Positions 24,842 through 37,700 of a DNA stretch of 64,000 nt are shown one piece after another. Each line of letters begins with the position of its first letter. The stretch's first letter is position 1. The DNA is from Arenicola marina. Lineage: Eukaryota > Annelida > Polychaeta > Arenicolidae. The DNA lies in contig OZ025255.1 of the NCBI GenBank assembly GCA_964019135.1, positions 43,926,811 to 43,990,810 on the forward strand, in the 5' to 3' direction. Under the pieces are notes generated by a model that saw only the letters and a list, made by a program, of their open reading frames with translations, did no database searches and was not told where the DNA came from. The position numbers and the translations under genes were made by a program.

Positions 24842-25502
24842 AGGGGCTGGCTTGATAGCTCAGTGGTTTAGAAGGCTTGCCTTGAGTGCTCTGGCCACAC
24901 CTTATAGCATGTGGATAAGAGTTTTTTTTCACCCCTTTGTAGCCATTTCTGGGTGGCTGCAGGATAAAGATCCCATATCCTTCTTCGCAAAGAGTAGGGG
25001 ATTACCTCCAGAGATATGGCTCCAAACTTACCTTCCTTTTTCCATTGATGCGATATGACCGAAAGTGGTTAAAGCATCCTGAATATACAACCAACCTAAA
25101 TATACAATAAACTACCGTAAACTGCCTATTTGAAGCTGCATACATATTAGAAGCTGCACCCAAACTTTGGCCTTTCCCCCCCCCCACCCCCTGTATCCCA
25201 CACCTTACAGCATGTGGATAAGAGTTTTTTTTCACCCCTTTGTAGCCATTTCTGGGTGGCTGCAGGATAAAGATCCCATATCCTTCTTCGCAAAGAGTAG
25301 GGGATTACCTCCAGAGATATGGCTCCAAACTTACCTTCCTTTTTCCATTGATGCGATATGACCGAAAGTGGTTAAAGCATCCTGAATATACAACCAACCT
25401 AAATATACAATAAACTACCGTAAACTGCCTATTTGAAGCTGCATACATATTAGAAGCTGCACCCAAACTTTGGCCTTTCCCCCCCCCCCACCCCCTGTAT
25501 CC
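24842..25502 (+). mobile_element. SINE with a tandemly duplicated body
   Basis: The head GATAGCTCAGTGGTTTAGAA is A-box-like. The body contains GCAGGATAAAGATC, TTCTTCGCAAAGAGT and CCATTGATGCGATATGACC, which also occur in the SINE at 41636-41877. The segment 24897-25199 is followed at once by a near-identical copy, 25200-25502 (period 303, from CACACCTTA.AGCATGTGG to CCCCCTGTATCCC). The duplication took the body but not the tRNA-like head. Confidence 0.72.
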
Positions 25503-25871
25503 CTGCTTAATCCCATCCCACCAACCAAGCCAATTAATTGTTTATACAAGCAGTCGCGACTACTAACAACATTCACCTCTCCCTCTCCAATCGCAGCTCT
25601 TATCAAGTGTCACACCTGTGGCTGGCTCTCCTGGCTCTTACTGCACGTTTATGAATCACTGTGGTACCTACCCATGCCCTGCTTTTGGCAGCAGCAGTAA
25701 CTTTCCTATTACTCCCCCCTTCCTCGCTTGTCCCGCCACGCTCACTTGAAATCGACAGAAGGCCCTATTTAAAGCCGCACCCTGGCTTACGACTCCAACC
25801 CTGAAAGTGGAACTTCAAACTTCCTAATATAAGCCACAGCTTCAAATAGGCAGTTTACAGTAATAGCTTTG

Positions 25872-26089
25872 CTGGGCTCGCGTTAGCATTCGCCAATAGC
25901 CATTTGGCGAGAAAATTCGGGATTTGGCAATAAGAACTTCCTGGACACTTGCCAAAATGGCGAATATAAAATTTCAACGACAAACACATAACCAATTTAT
26001 AACCAATATATTTGGCTAATTTTGGCTAATGTTTTTCCACGGAATTAGCCAAATTGGCTAATGAAAAAAATATCCTAATGCGAGCCCAG
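25872..26089. mobile_element. 218-bp MITE with 5-bp target duplication
   Basis: The ends are CTGGGCTCGCGTTAG and CTAATGCGAGCCCAG, near-perfect inverted repeats. CTTTG flanks both sides (25867-25871 and 26090-26094). The inside is rich in TTGGCTAAT/ATTAGCCAA words. Short fragments with the same GGCTAAT words appear near 3745-3850 and 20680. No coding capacity. The superfamily is unproven. Confidence 0.8.
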
Positions 26090-26229
26090 CTTTGTTAGTC
26101 AACTTTGCTTTGTACTCCCTAATCTTTTATGTAATAATGCTTTGCCTCTAATAATTGCTATGAAATATAAGTGGTTATTTCATATTTATTCCTATATTGC
26201 TGAGAACAGCCTCTGTTTGTCAGCAGCTC

Positions 26230-26680
26230 CTTATTTAAAGCTACTCATACAGCAATATTTTTCTTGAGAAACTTAAAAATGTTTTGACTGAAAGTAATGT
26301 GTTTATATTCCTAACTTATAAGTACACATATAAGTCTTATTGTACTGTCATTTACATATGTTTTGGAACACCAAAAATGTAAGTTTTTTTTTAGGGCTGT
26401 GTGTTTTAGTACGCCACGGATGGTGGGTAATTTTTGCATCAATGTTTTAGTACACCCTAATTTTTAGGCAATTTATCTATCTTAGGTCGCTGCTGTGAAG
26501 ATGTAAGACATATTTAACATTGAAATCTATCTCAATAGTTAATTCACTACAACAAGAAAGCAGATTTCATGGCTCTGGCAGTGTCTGGTATGCAATAAAA
26601 AAATAGACATGTTGTAAAGCCCATTTTTTTGGGCCAAATTAGTGCATCTTATGTGGGAAAGTGTGGCTTTCTTATGTACT
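26230..26680 (+). repeat. Dispersed repeat (AAAGCTGCTCGTA family), long copy
   Basis: TTTAAAGCTACTCATACAGC starts it, ACTTATAAGTACACATATAAG follows at a similar spacing to the 9992 copy, and TTAGTGCATCTTATGTGGGA ends it. It is about 250 bp longer in the middle than the copy at 9992-10190. Confidence 0.5.
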
Positions 26681-27329
26681 ATTTCATTTAAATGTGAAAG
26701 GGACTTCAGGTGGACTTCTTGTACGTCATGCATATTATTCTAGTTTTTGGTAAATGAACTCCAGATACCAGTACATGGAAAACATTTTAATATTGAAAAA
26801 CCAAAATTACCTTCTCAAATAATTATTATGCACTTTGTAATTAATTAACTTAATGACAAACGTGAAAATCATTTTTCTGTCTTGTGGGTTTACATTTTGC
26901 TGTCAGTTGTGTTTGAGGATATAATATATATATACTTAATTGTTGTGAGACATTGGTGAGTGAAGTACATGCAGGTGAAGTAACCACAGGTACCTGTACC
27001 AGTAAATAATTTAGTGGGGCATTTTTTAATTGTTTAGATTTGCCAAGTGTTGTTTTAGTGACCAACAGGGTATTAGCCAGAGACCCGCCTGCTTCAATAT
27101 AATTCAATTTAGTTTCAATTTTTTGCGGGCAAGTGCTGTTTACCCGCACAAAACGGGCCTTTTGATCATGAGGTTTAGATGAAATACATCAAGCTCCCAG
27201 TTTCTTATAAACCTGCCAAAATTCTGGATAATTTTTTTAAGGTGGGTTATATCCACTATTGCCATGGAAGTCAGATCAAGGCCACATAACTTGCAGATGG
27301 TGATATGTTGGACCCCATTGTCAGGGCCT

Positions 27330-28110
27330 CGAGACAGGAGATAGAGGTGGTGCTGTTGAAGAGTTGTCATCGTCAGTGCAGTGGAGTCGTGGCATGTATT
27401 TGCCCACCCACGCCTCTCGCGCGTGACAGCTACGTTGGCAATAGCCCGGACCTTACGGGGCGTGGCTTGTGAGACGGTCCCCGGTGTGCGGGCGCCGGGC
27501 CGCATGGTGACCAAGGGGTTGGCAGCACCACTAGTCTTCCTCCGATAGCCTCCAGTGGAGCTGCATCACCCTGGCGTCTTCTGATCCACGCCGGTCTGTG
27601 GCTCCGGATGTAACCGCGTGATTTTAAAGGACTGATTTCTTTGTTGTTAAATGAAACTTTGATTGAGGCTTGTTAATTGTAGCCTGTACAGTGAAAGAAA
27701 ATGGTTCCGCATTTTTTGCGTCTGCCTCTGCTGTGCGTCGAAGTGAGGAGGTGGGTAGAGATTTAAACGATGATTTGTTGACTTTTACAATCACTGCAGC
27801 TCTATACCATTACAGTTTGAGGGTTTACTTTACTTGTTAACTATGTCACATTGTTTGTGGTTAGGAGAGGATTGTAGCAGCTATATAGGAATGTATCGCA
27901 AAATCACTTTCGTCGATTATGGTAGTGGACATATTAAAAATTCGACCCTCTGCCTTATAGCCATCGGGGTCCGCTAATGATCGATCGGGACCACGTCGGG
28001 AACCACTCGGGATCCAATGGGGATCACGTCGCGTTCCGCTAAGAGTCCGATGCATTAGGATCTGCTACGGGTTCGGTCTTTTCCCCGGCAGTGTGTCTGC
28101 CCCTGACCCC
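27330..28110 (+). promoter_or_regulatory. CpG-rich region upstream of HMGCR, possible promoter
   Basis: Two GC/CpG-rich patches (27400-27620 and 27955-28110) lie 0.7-1.4 kb before the first coding HMGCR exon, which itself begins at an acceptor, so a noncoding first exon is expected upstream. GAG-GTGGGTAGAG near 27750 could be its donor. The second patch has CCAAT (28014-28018) and repeated ATCACGTC/ACCACGTC words. I saw no classic sterol-response element (ATCACCCCAC). Position supports a promoter, but sequence proof is weak. Confidence 0.3.
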
Positions 28111-28372
28111 CGGAACACCTTAGGCTGTGTCTACATAAAGCGGCCAAATGCAAATACCAAGTGATAAAGCAGTTTGAGCACCAGCTTGATACCGCTTGAT
28201 ACCGGTGCCATGTATGAAATTGATGTTCTGTAATGCGCTGCGGGGATATAGCTTTTAGTCGAGTAACAGGCGTTTTAATTGCAAACATCACACTGTGTTT
28301 GACCGCAAAGTATGATTTTGACAAGCTCGTTCTAATATTCCACCTTTCTTTCACCATTGGACTTTTTTTTGT

Positions 28373-28445
28373 GGAGCCGCCGTGGTCGAGAGTGTATTGC
28401 GAACCACTGATCAACTAGATGCGGGTTTTAACCCCACCTGCTTCC
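28373..28445 (+). mobile_element. tRNA-like SINE head
   Basis: GAGCCGCCGTGGTCGAGAGT is A-box-like and GCGGGTTTTAACCCCACC is B-box-like, about 35 bases apart, with the general layout of a Leu/Ser-type tRNA head. Stems do not pair well. The body after it is undefined. Confidence 0.35.
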
Positions 28446-28770
28446 GAGACCGTTTCATCGTTTCATCTCATTGTCTCATTTTTTTTGGCCGGTTTCGCCT
28501 AAATGACCACGGGGGAGTGAATAGTAGAGATAACATAACGTGTATATAATACGCAATGAACCGACCTCGACGGCGTGGTCGTATAAGTAAGAGGGTCGTA
28601 TGATAGAGGTTATTTCACCTGCATGTTACACATGAGACTTCCCCAGCCCACTCATCACACCGTCTTTCTTACCAAGCGATTGTACAATGCGTGGACTAGT
28701 TATTACATTGTAATGTATCGACCGACACTGATGCACTGTTTATTTTTAATTCTCCGACAGAGTGCCCAAG

Positions 28771-31700
28771 ATGTTGTCGCGTCTATTCCGGGCCCACGGC
28801 CAGATGTGCGCCGCTCGCCCCTGGGAGGTGATCATTGGGACCATCACCCTGACCGCCTGCCTCATGTCTATGAGTCTCTTCTCTCCAAACACCAAGATCT
28901 GCGGCTGGAACTACCGCTGTGTCGAAGCTGACGTGAGTCTGATCCGGGTAATTTATGTTGGATATGAATCCATATGCATTTGCGTTCTGCGGGTACAGTA
29001 ATATTTCAGCTGCTTAACTTTACCGGCTTCATAGCTCAATTATGTTCATATATACTCTGTATGACAACACCGTTTATGTTCATATATACTCTGTATAACA
29101 ACACCGTTTATGTTCATATATACTCTGTATAACAACACCGTTTATGTTCATATATACTCTGTATAACAACACCGTTTATGTTCATATATACTCTGTATGA
29201 CAACACCGTTTATGTTCATATATACTCTGTATAACAACACCGTTTATGTTCATATATACTCTGTATAACAACACCGTTTATGTTCATATATACTCTGTAT
29301 GACAACACCGTTTATGTTCATATATACTCTGTATAACAACACCGTTTATGTTCATATATACTCTGTATAACAACACCGTTTATGTTCATATATACTCTGT
29401 ATAACAACACCGTTTATGTTCATATATACTCTGTATAACAACACCGTTTTAATTGTGTAAGAATATTTGTTATATGTAAACATTGTCCTTGTAGTGCATT
29501 CGCGAGGTCTCTTTTAAAATAAGAATCGGAAGGTATCATAATGCCGTCTTCAATGTTTGCTCCCTGAGGTATACCCTGATACGGCACTAGTGTTTCTATG
29601 TAGGCCCCACCCCTACTTTGCCACTCCTGCAATTGCTGTTTCCACCGATGGTTCGTCAATGTTTGCCTCTGTTCTATGCAGGACGTGATGAGTTCGGACA
29701 TACTTATTCTGACCATTACTCGATGCTTGGCTGTCTCGTACATGTATCTACAATTCAAGAATCTACGCAAGCTTGGATCAAAATATTTATTAGGTAAGCA
29801 TTATATTCCATATTTTAAAATGTACTAACGCTAGCCAATGGGAACATCCTTCTTTGTTACGATGATCGATGAACTTTAACTGAAGAACGGAAACTTTCAT
29901 TTAACTTTTCTGTTCAGCAAAAAATTGTATAAAAATAGAGCTAAGTAGTAGTTGTTGAATTTGTTGTGCATTTCCTCTATAGAGTGCTTTATCGTGAATG
30001 TTTCGTCTTCTTTTGCAGGAATTGCTGGTGTATTTACCGTTTTCTCCAGCTTTGTGTTCAGTATTGCTGTTGTGAACCTAGTCGGAAGTGATCTCACAGG
30101 GCTTCAGTGAGTATATCATACCTTCTCTTTCCATTATTATTACCTTATTATTATTATTATTATTATTATTAATTTTTGTACAAATAATAACATCATTGTT
30201 ATCAATGTGTCAGTGTTATTATTACGTTAAGAGTAGTAATTTTAGTATTTTTATGCTTCAATAAGCAATGGGGCGGTATTATATGCAAATTTTAAAGCTA
30301 TTTCTGTTTTCTTTCTCAAGTAAAGTAAATCACTTATCGTAGTATATTATTCTGGATTTGGAATAACCATTGGTCATGACATGGTTGTTTTAACGTTGGT
30401 GTTTTAGTGAAGCCCTGCCGTTCTTCCTGTTGCTTGTGGACCTCTCGCGAGCAAGTGTCTTGGCTCGTTTCGCCCTGAGCTCCACCTCGCAGGCAAGTCT
30501 TGCTGCATATACAGCTTTAAGCTATCATTTGATCAAAAAACTTTCCTTCACTCCTTTATTCTGTACTGTCGTGATCATTTGCGTTAATCCCTAGTACATG
30601 TACCGTACACACGCTAAAAAAAATCCCGTTTCAGCAATAATGAGTAACCTATATGAGTATCCGATATATTTCAGACCATATAATGTGTTGTAAACGATTG
30701 CTTTATCATGTGAAAATAAATATGTAGCATAAAGCCTGGCGCCTTACGTTACGAATACCCTGATATGTCATGTCCATGTTATGATTCAGGATGAGGTGGT
30801 TGATAACATAGGCCGCGGTATGGCCGTCCTGGGTCCCACCATCACCTTGGATGCCCTCGTTGAGACCCTGGTGATCGGGGTGGGCACCCTCTCCGGGGTC
30901 CACCGCCTGGAGACCATGTGCTGCTTCGGCTGCCTCTCGGTCATCGCGAACTACCTGGCCTTCATGACCTTCTACCCAGCCTGTCTGGCCCTGGTTCTCG
31001 AGGTAAGCCCCTGTAGTCGGGCAGATATTCAGCCTGTCTGGCCCTGGTTCTCGAGGTAAGCCCCTGTAGTCAAGCAGATATTCAGCCTGTCTGGCCCTGG
31101 TCCTCGAGGTAAGCCCCTGTAGTCGGGCAGATATTCAGCCTGTCAGGCCTTTGTCCTCGAGGTAAGCCCCTGTAGTCGGGCAGATATTCAGCCTGTCAGG
31201 CCCTTGTCCTCGAGGTAAGCCCCTGTAGTCGGGCAGATATTCAGCCTGTCAGGCCTTTGTCCTCGAGGTAAGCCCCTGTAGTCGGGCAGATATTCAGCCT
31301 GTCTGGCCCTGGTCTTCGAGGTAAGCCCCTGTAGTCGGGCAGATATTCAGCCTGTCTGGCCCTGGTCTTCGAGGTAAGCCCCTGTATTCGGGCAGATATT
31401 CAGCCTGTCTGGCCCTGGTCCTCGAGGTAAGCCCCTGTAGTCGGGCAGATATTCAGCCTGTCTGGCCCTGGTCTTCGAGGTAAGCCCCTGTAGTCGGGCA
31501 GATATTCAGCCTGTCTGGCCCTTGTCCTCGAGGTAAGCCCCTGTAGTCGGGCAGATATTCAGCCTGTCTGGCCCTGGTCCTCGAGGTAAGCCCCTGTAGT
31601 CGGGCAGATATTCAGCCTGTCTGGCCCTGGTCCTCGAGGTAAGCCCTGTAGTCGTGCAGATATTCAGCCTGTCTGGCCCTGGTCTTCGAGGTAAGGCCCT

Positions 31701-34700
31701 GTAGCCAAGCAGATATTCAGCCTGTCTGGCCCTGGTTCTCGAGGTAAGCCCCTGTAGTCGGGCAGATATTCAGCCTGTCTGGCCCTGGTCCTCGAGGTAA
31801 GGCCCTGTAGTCGGGCAGATATTAAGCCTGTCTGGCCTTGGTCCTCGAGATAAGCCCTGTAGTCGGGCAGATATTCAGCCTGTCTGGCCCTTGTCCTCGA
31901 GGTAAGCCCCCGTAGCCGGGCAGATATTCAGCCTGTCAGGCCCTTGTCCTCGAGGTAAGCCCCTGTAGTCGGGCAGATATTCAGCCTGTCAGGCCCTTGT
32001 CCTCGAGGTAAGCCCCTGTAGTCGGGCAGATATTCAGCCTGTCAGGCCTTTGTCCTCGAGGTAAGCCCCTGTAGTCGGGCAGATATTCAGCCTGTCTGGC
32101 CCTGGTCCTCGAGGTAAGCCCCTGTAGTCGGGCAGATATTCAGCCTGTGTGGCCCTGGTCCTCGAGGTAAGCCCTGTAGCCGATAAGATATTCAGCCTGT
32201 CTGGCCCTTGTCCTCGAGGTAAGCCCCTGTAGTCGGGCAGATATTCAGCCTGTCAGGCCCTTGTCCTCGAGGTAAGCCCCTGTAGTCGGGCAGATATTCA
32301 GCCTATCAGGCCCTTGTCCTCGAGGTAAGCCCCTGTAGTCGGGCAGGTATTCAGCCTGTCAGGCCTTTGTCCTCGAGGTAAGCCCCTGTAGTCGGGCAGA
32401 TATTCAGCCTGTCTGGCCCTTGTCCTCGAGGTAAGCCCCCGTAGTCGGGCAGATATTCAGCCTGTGTGGCCCTTGTCCTCGAGGTAAGCCCCCGTAGTCG
32501 GGCAGATATTCAGCCTGTCTGGCCCTTGTCCTCGAGGTAAGCCCCTGTAGTCGGGCAGATATTCAGCCTGTCAGGCCCTTGTCCTCGAGGTAAGCCCCTG
32601 TAGTCGGGCAGATATTCAGCCTGTCAGGCCTTGTCCTCGAGGTAAGCCCCTGTAGTCGGGCAGATATTCAGCCTGTCAGGCCTTTGTCCTCGAGGTAAGC
32701 CCCTGTAGTCGGGCAGATATTCAGCCTGTCTGGCCCTGGTCTTTGAGGTAAGCCCCTGTAGTCGGGCAGATATTCAGCCTTTCTGGCCCTGGTCTTCGAG
32801 GTAAGCCCCTGTATTCGGGCAGATATTCAGCCTGTCTGGCCCTGGTCCTCGAGGTAAGCCCCTGTAGTCGGGCAGATATTCAGCCTGTCTGGCCCTGGTC
32901 TTCGAGGTAAGCCCCTGTAGTCGGGCAGATATTCAGCCTGTCTGGCCCTGGTCCTCGAGGTAAGCCCCTGTAGTCGGGCAGATATTCAGCCTGTCTGGCC
33001 CTGGTCCTCGAGGTAAGCCCCTGTAGTCGGGCAGATATTCAGCCTGTCTGGCCCTGGTCCTCGAGGTAAGCCCTGTAGTCGTGCAGATATTCAGCCTGTC
33101 TGGCCCTGGTCTTCGAGGTAAGGCCCTGTAGCCAAGCAGATATTCAGCCTGTCTGGCCCTGGTTCTCGAGGTAAGCCCCTGTAGTCGGGCAGATATTCAG
33201 CCTGTCTGGCCCTGGTCCTCGAGGTAAGGCCCTGTAGTCGGGCAGATATTAAGCCTGTCTGGCCTTGGTCCTCGAGATAAGCCCTGTAGTCGGGCAGATA
33301 TTCAGCCTGTCTGGCCCTTGTCCTCGAGGTAAGCCCCCGTAGCCGGGCAGATATTCAGCCTGTCAGGCCCTTGTCCTCGAGGTAAGCCCCTGTAGTCGGG
33401 CAGATATTCAGCCTGTCAGGCCCTTGTCCTCGAGGTAAGCCCCTGTAGTCGGGCAGATATTCAGCCTGTCAGGCCTTTGTCCTCGAGGTAAGCCCCTGTA
33501 GTCGGGCAGATATTCAGCCTGTCTGGCCCTGGTCCTCGAGGTAAGCCCCTGTAGTCGGGCAGATATTCAGCCTGTGTGGCCCTGGTCCTCGAGGTAAGCC
33601 CTGTAGCCGATAAGATATTCAGCCTGTCTGGCCCTTGTCCTCGAGGTAAGCCCCTGTAGTCGGGCAGATATTCAGCCTGTCAGGCCCTTGTCCTCGAGGT
33701 AAGCCCCTGTAGTCGGGCAGATATTCAGCCTATCAGGCCCTTGTCCTCGAGGTAAGCCCCTGTAGTCGGGCAGGTATTCAGCCTGTCAGGCCCTTGTCCT
33801 CGAGGTAAGCCCCTGTAGTCGGGCAGATATTCAGCCTGTCTGGCCCTTGTCCTCGAGGTAAGCCCCCGTAGTCGGGCAGATATTCAGCCTGTCTGGCCCT
33901 TGTCCTCGAGGTAAGCCCCTGTAGCCGGGCAGATATTCAGCCTGTCAGGCCCTTGTCCTCGAGGTAAGCCCCTGTAGCCGGGCAGATATTCAGCCTGTCT
34001 GGCCCTTGTCCTCGAGGTAAGCCCCTGTAGTCGGGCAGATATTCAGCCTGTCTGGCCCTTGTCCTCGAGGTAAGCCCCTGTAGTCGGGCAGATATTCAGC
34101 CTGTCTGGCCCTGGTCTTCGAGGTAAGCCCCTGTAGTCGGGCAGATATTCAGCCTTTCTGGCCCTGGTCTTCGAGGTAAGCCCCTGTATTCGGGCAGATA
34201 TTCAGCCTGTCTGGCCCTGGTCCTCGAGGTAAGCCCCTGTAGTCGGGCAGATATTCAGCCTGTCTGGCCCTGGTCTTCGAGGTAAGCCCCTGTAGTCGGG
34301 CAGATATTCAGCCTGTCTGGCCCTGGTCCTCGAGGTAAGCCCCTGTAGTCGGGCAGATATTCAGCCTGTCTGGCCCTGGTCCTCGAGGTAAGCCCCTGTA
34401 GTCGGGCAGATATTCAGCCTGTCTGGCCCTGGTCCTCGAGGTAAGCCCTGTAGTCGTGCAGATATTCAGCCTGTCTGGCCCTGGTCTTCGAGGTAAGGCC
34501 CTGTAGCCAAGCAGATATTCAGCCTGTCTGGCCCTGGTTCTCGAGGTAAGCCCCTGTAGTCGGGCAGATATTCAGCCTGTCTGGCCCTGGTCCTCGAGGT
34601 AAGGCCCTGTAGTCGGGCAGATATTAAGCCTGTCTGGCCTTGGTCCTCGAGATAAGCCCTGTAGTCGGGCAGATATTCAGCCTGTCTGGCCCTTGTCCTC

Positions 34701-37700
34701 GAGGTAAGCCCCCGTAGCCGGGCAGATATTCAGCCTGTCAGGCCCTTGTCCTCGAGGTAAGCCCCTGTAGTCGGGCAGATATTCAGCCTGTCAGGCCCTT
34801 GTCCTCGAGGTAAGCCCCTGTAGTCGGGCAGATATTCAGCCTGTCAGGCCTTTGTCCTCGAGGTAAGCCCCTGTAGTCGGGCAGATATTCAGCCTGTCTG
34901 GCCCTGGTCCTCGAGGTAAGCCCCTGTAGTCGGGCAGATATTCAGCCTGTGTGGCCCTGGTCCTCGAGGTAAGCCCTGTAGCCGATAAGATATTCAGCCT
35001 GTCTGGCCCTTGTCCTCGAGGTAAGCCCCTGTAGTCGGGCAGATATTCAGCCTGTCAGGCCCTTGTCCTCGAGGTAAGCCCCTGTAGTCGGGCAGATATT
35101 CAACCTATCAGGCCCTTGTCCTCGAGGTAAGCCCCTGTAGTCGGGCAGGTATTCAGCCTGTCAGGCCCTTGTCCTCGAGGTAAGCCCCTGTAGTCGGGCA
35201 GATATTCAGCCTGTCTGGCCCTTGTCCTCGAGGTAAGCCCCCGTAGTCGGGCAGATATTCAGCCTGTCTGGCCCTTGTCCTCGAGGTAAGCCCCTGTAGT
35301 CGGGCAGATATTCAGCCTGTCTGGCCCTGGTCCTCGAGGTAAGGCCCTGTAGTCGGGCAGATATTAAGCCTGTCTGGCCTTGGTCCTCGAGATAAGCCCT
35401 GTAGTCGGGCAGATATTCAGCCTGTCTGGCCCTTGTCCTCGAGGTAAGCCCCCGTAGCCGGGCAGATATTCAGCCTGTCAGGCCCTTGTCCTCGAGGTAA
35501 GCCCCTGTAGTCGGGCAGATATTCAGCCTGTCAGGCCCTTGTCCTCGAGGTAAGCCCCTGTAGTCGGGCAGATATTCAGCCTGTCAGGCCTTTGTCCTCG
35601 AGGTAAGCCCCTGTAGTCGGGCAGATATTCAGCCTGTCTGGCCCTGGTCCTCGAGGTAAGCCCCTGTAGTCGGGCAGATATTCAGCCTGTGTGGCCCTGG
35701 TCCTCGAGGTAAGCCCTGTAGCCGATAAGATATTCAGCCTGTCTGGCCCTTGTCCTCGAGGTAAGCCCCTGTAGTCGGGCAGATATTCAGCCTGTCAGGC
35801 CCTTGTCCTCGAGGTAAGCCCCTGTAGTCGGGCAGATATTCAGCCTATCAGGCCCTTGTCCTCGAGGTAAGCCCCTGTAGTCGGGCAGGTATTCAGCCTG
35901 TCAGGCCCTTGTCCTCGAGGTAAGCCCCTGTAGTCGGGCAGATATTCAGCCTGTCTGGCCCTTGTCCTCGAGGTAAGCCCCCGTAGTCGGGCAGATATTC
36001 AGCCTGTCTGGCCCTTGTCCTCGAGGTAAGCCCCTGTAGTCGGGCAGATATTCAGCCTGTCAGGCCCTTGTCCTCGAGGTAAGCCCCTGTAGCCGGGCAG
36101 ATATTCAGCCTGTCTGGCCCTTGTCCTCGAGGTAAGCCCCTGTAGTCGGGCAGATATTCAGCCTGTCTGGCCCTTGTCCTCGAGGTAAGCCCCTGTAGTC
36201 GGGCAGATATTCAGCCTGTCTGGCCCTGGTCTTCGAGTTAAGCCCCTGTAGTCGGGCAGATATTCAGCCTTTCTGGCCCTGGTCTTCGAGGTCAGCCCCT
36301 GTATTCGGGCAGATATTCAGCCTGTCTGGCCCTGGTCCTCGAGGTAAGCCCCTGTAGTCGGGCAGATATTCAGCCTGTCTGGCCCTGGTCTTCGAGGTAA
36401 GCCCCTGTAGTCGGGCAGATATTCAGCCTGTCTGGCCCTGGTCCTCGAGGTAAGCCCCTGTAGTCGGGCAGATATTCAGCCTGTCTGGCCCTGGTCCTCG
36501 AGATAAGCCCCTGTAGTCGGGCAGATATTCAGCCTGTCTGGCCCTGGTCCTCGAGGTAAGCCCTGTAGTCGTGCAGATATTCAGCCTGTCTGGCCCTGGT
36601 CTTCGAGGTAAGGCCCTGTAGCCAAGCAGATATTCAGCCTGTCTGGCCCTGGTTCTCGAGGTAAGCCCCTGTAGTCGGGCAGATATTCAGCCTGTCTGGC
36701 CCTGGTCCTCGAGGTAAGGCCCTGTAGTCGGGCAGATATTAAGCCTGTCTGGCCTTGGTCCTCGAGATAAGCCCTGTAGTCGGGCAGATATTCAGCCTGT
36801 CTGGCCCTTGTCCTCGAGGTAAGCCCCCGTAGCCGGGCAGATATTCAGCCTGTCAGGCCCTTGTCCTCGAGGTAAGCCCCTGTAGTCGGGCAGATATTCA
36901 GCCTGTCAGGCCCTTGTCCTCGAGGTAAGCCCCTGTAGTCGGGCAGATATTCAGCCTGTCAGGCCTTTGTCCTCGAGGTAAGCCCCTGTAGTCGGGCAGA
37001 TATTCAGCCTGTCTGGCCCTGGTCCTCGAGGTAAGCCCCTGTAGTCGGGCAGATATTCAGCCTGTGTGGCCCTGGTCCTCGAGGTAAGCCCTGTAGCCGA
37101 TAAGATATTCAGCCTGTCTGGCCCTTGTCCTCGAGGTAAGCCCCTGTAGTCGGGCAGATATTCAGCCTGTCAGGCCCTTGTCCTCGAGGTAAGCCCCTGT
37201 AGTCGGGCAGATATTCAGCCTATCAGGCCCTTGTCCTCGAGGTAAGCCCCTGTAGTCGGGCAGGTATTCAGCCTGTCAGGCCCTTGTCCTCGAGGTAAGC
37301 CCCTGTAGTCGGGCAGATATTCAGCCTGTCTGGCCCTTGTCCTCGAGGTAAGCCCCCGTAGTCGGGCAGATATTCAGCCTGTCTGGCCCTTGTCCTCGAG
37401 GTAAGCCCCTGTAGTCGGGCAGATATTCAGCCTGTCAGGCCCTTGTCCTCGAGGTAAGCCCCTGTAGCCGGGCAGATATTCAGCCTGTCTGGCCCTTGTC
37501 CTCGAGGTAAGCCCCTGTAGTCGGGCAGATATTCAGCCTGTCTGGCCCTTGTCCTCGAGGTAAGCCCCTGTAGTCGGGCAGATATTCAGCCTGTCTGGCC
37601 CTTGTCCTCGAGGTAAGCCCCTGTAGCCGGGCAGATATTCAGCCTGTGTGGCCCTGGTCCTCGAGGTAAGCCCCTGTAGTCGGGCAGATATTAAGCCTGT

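Noticed and set aside
22391-27514. Two minus-strand frames (22391-22702 and 27140-27514) sharing a CGLD word
   Set aside because: Similarity is limited to a few residues, with no domain, matching length or splice logic. Not supported as genes.
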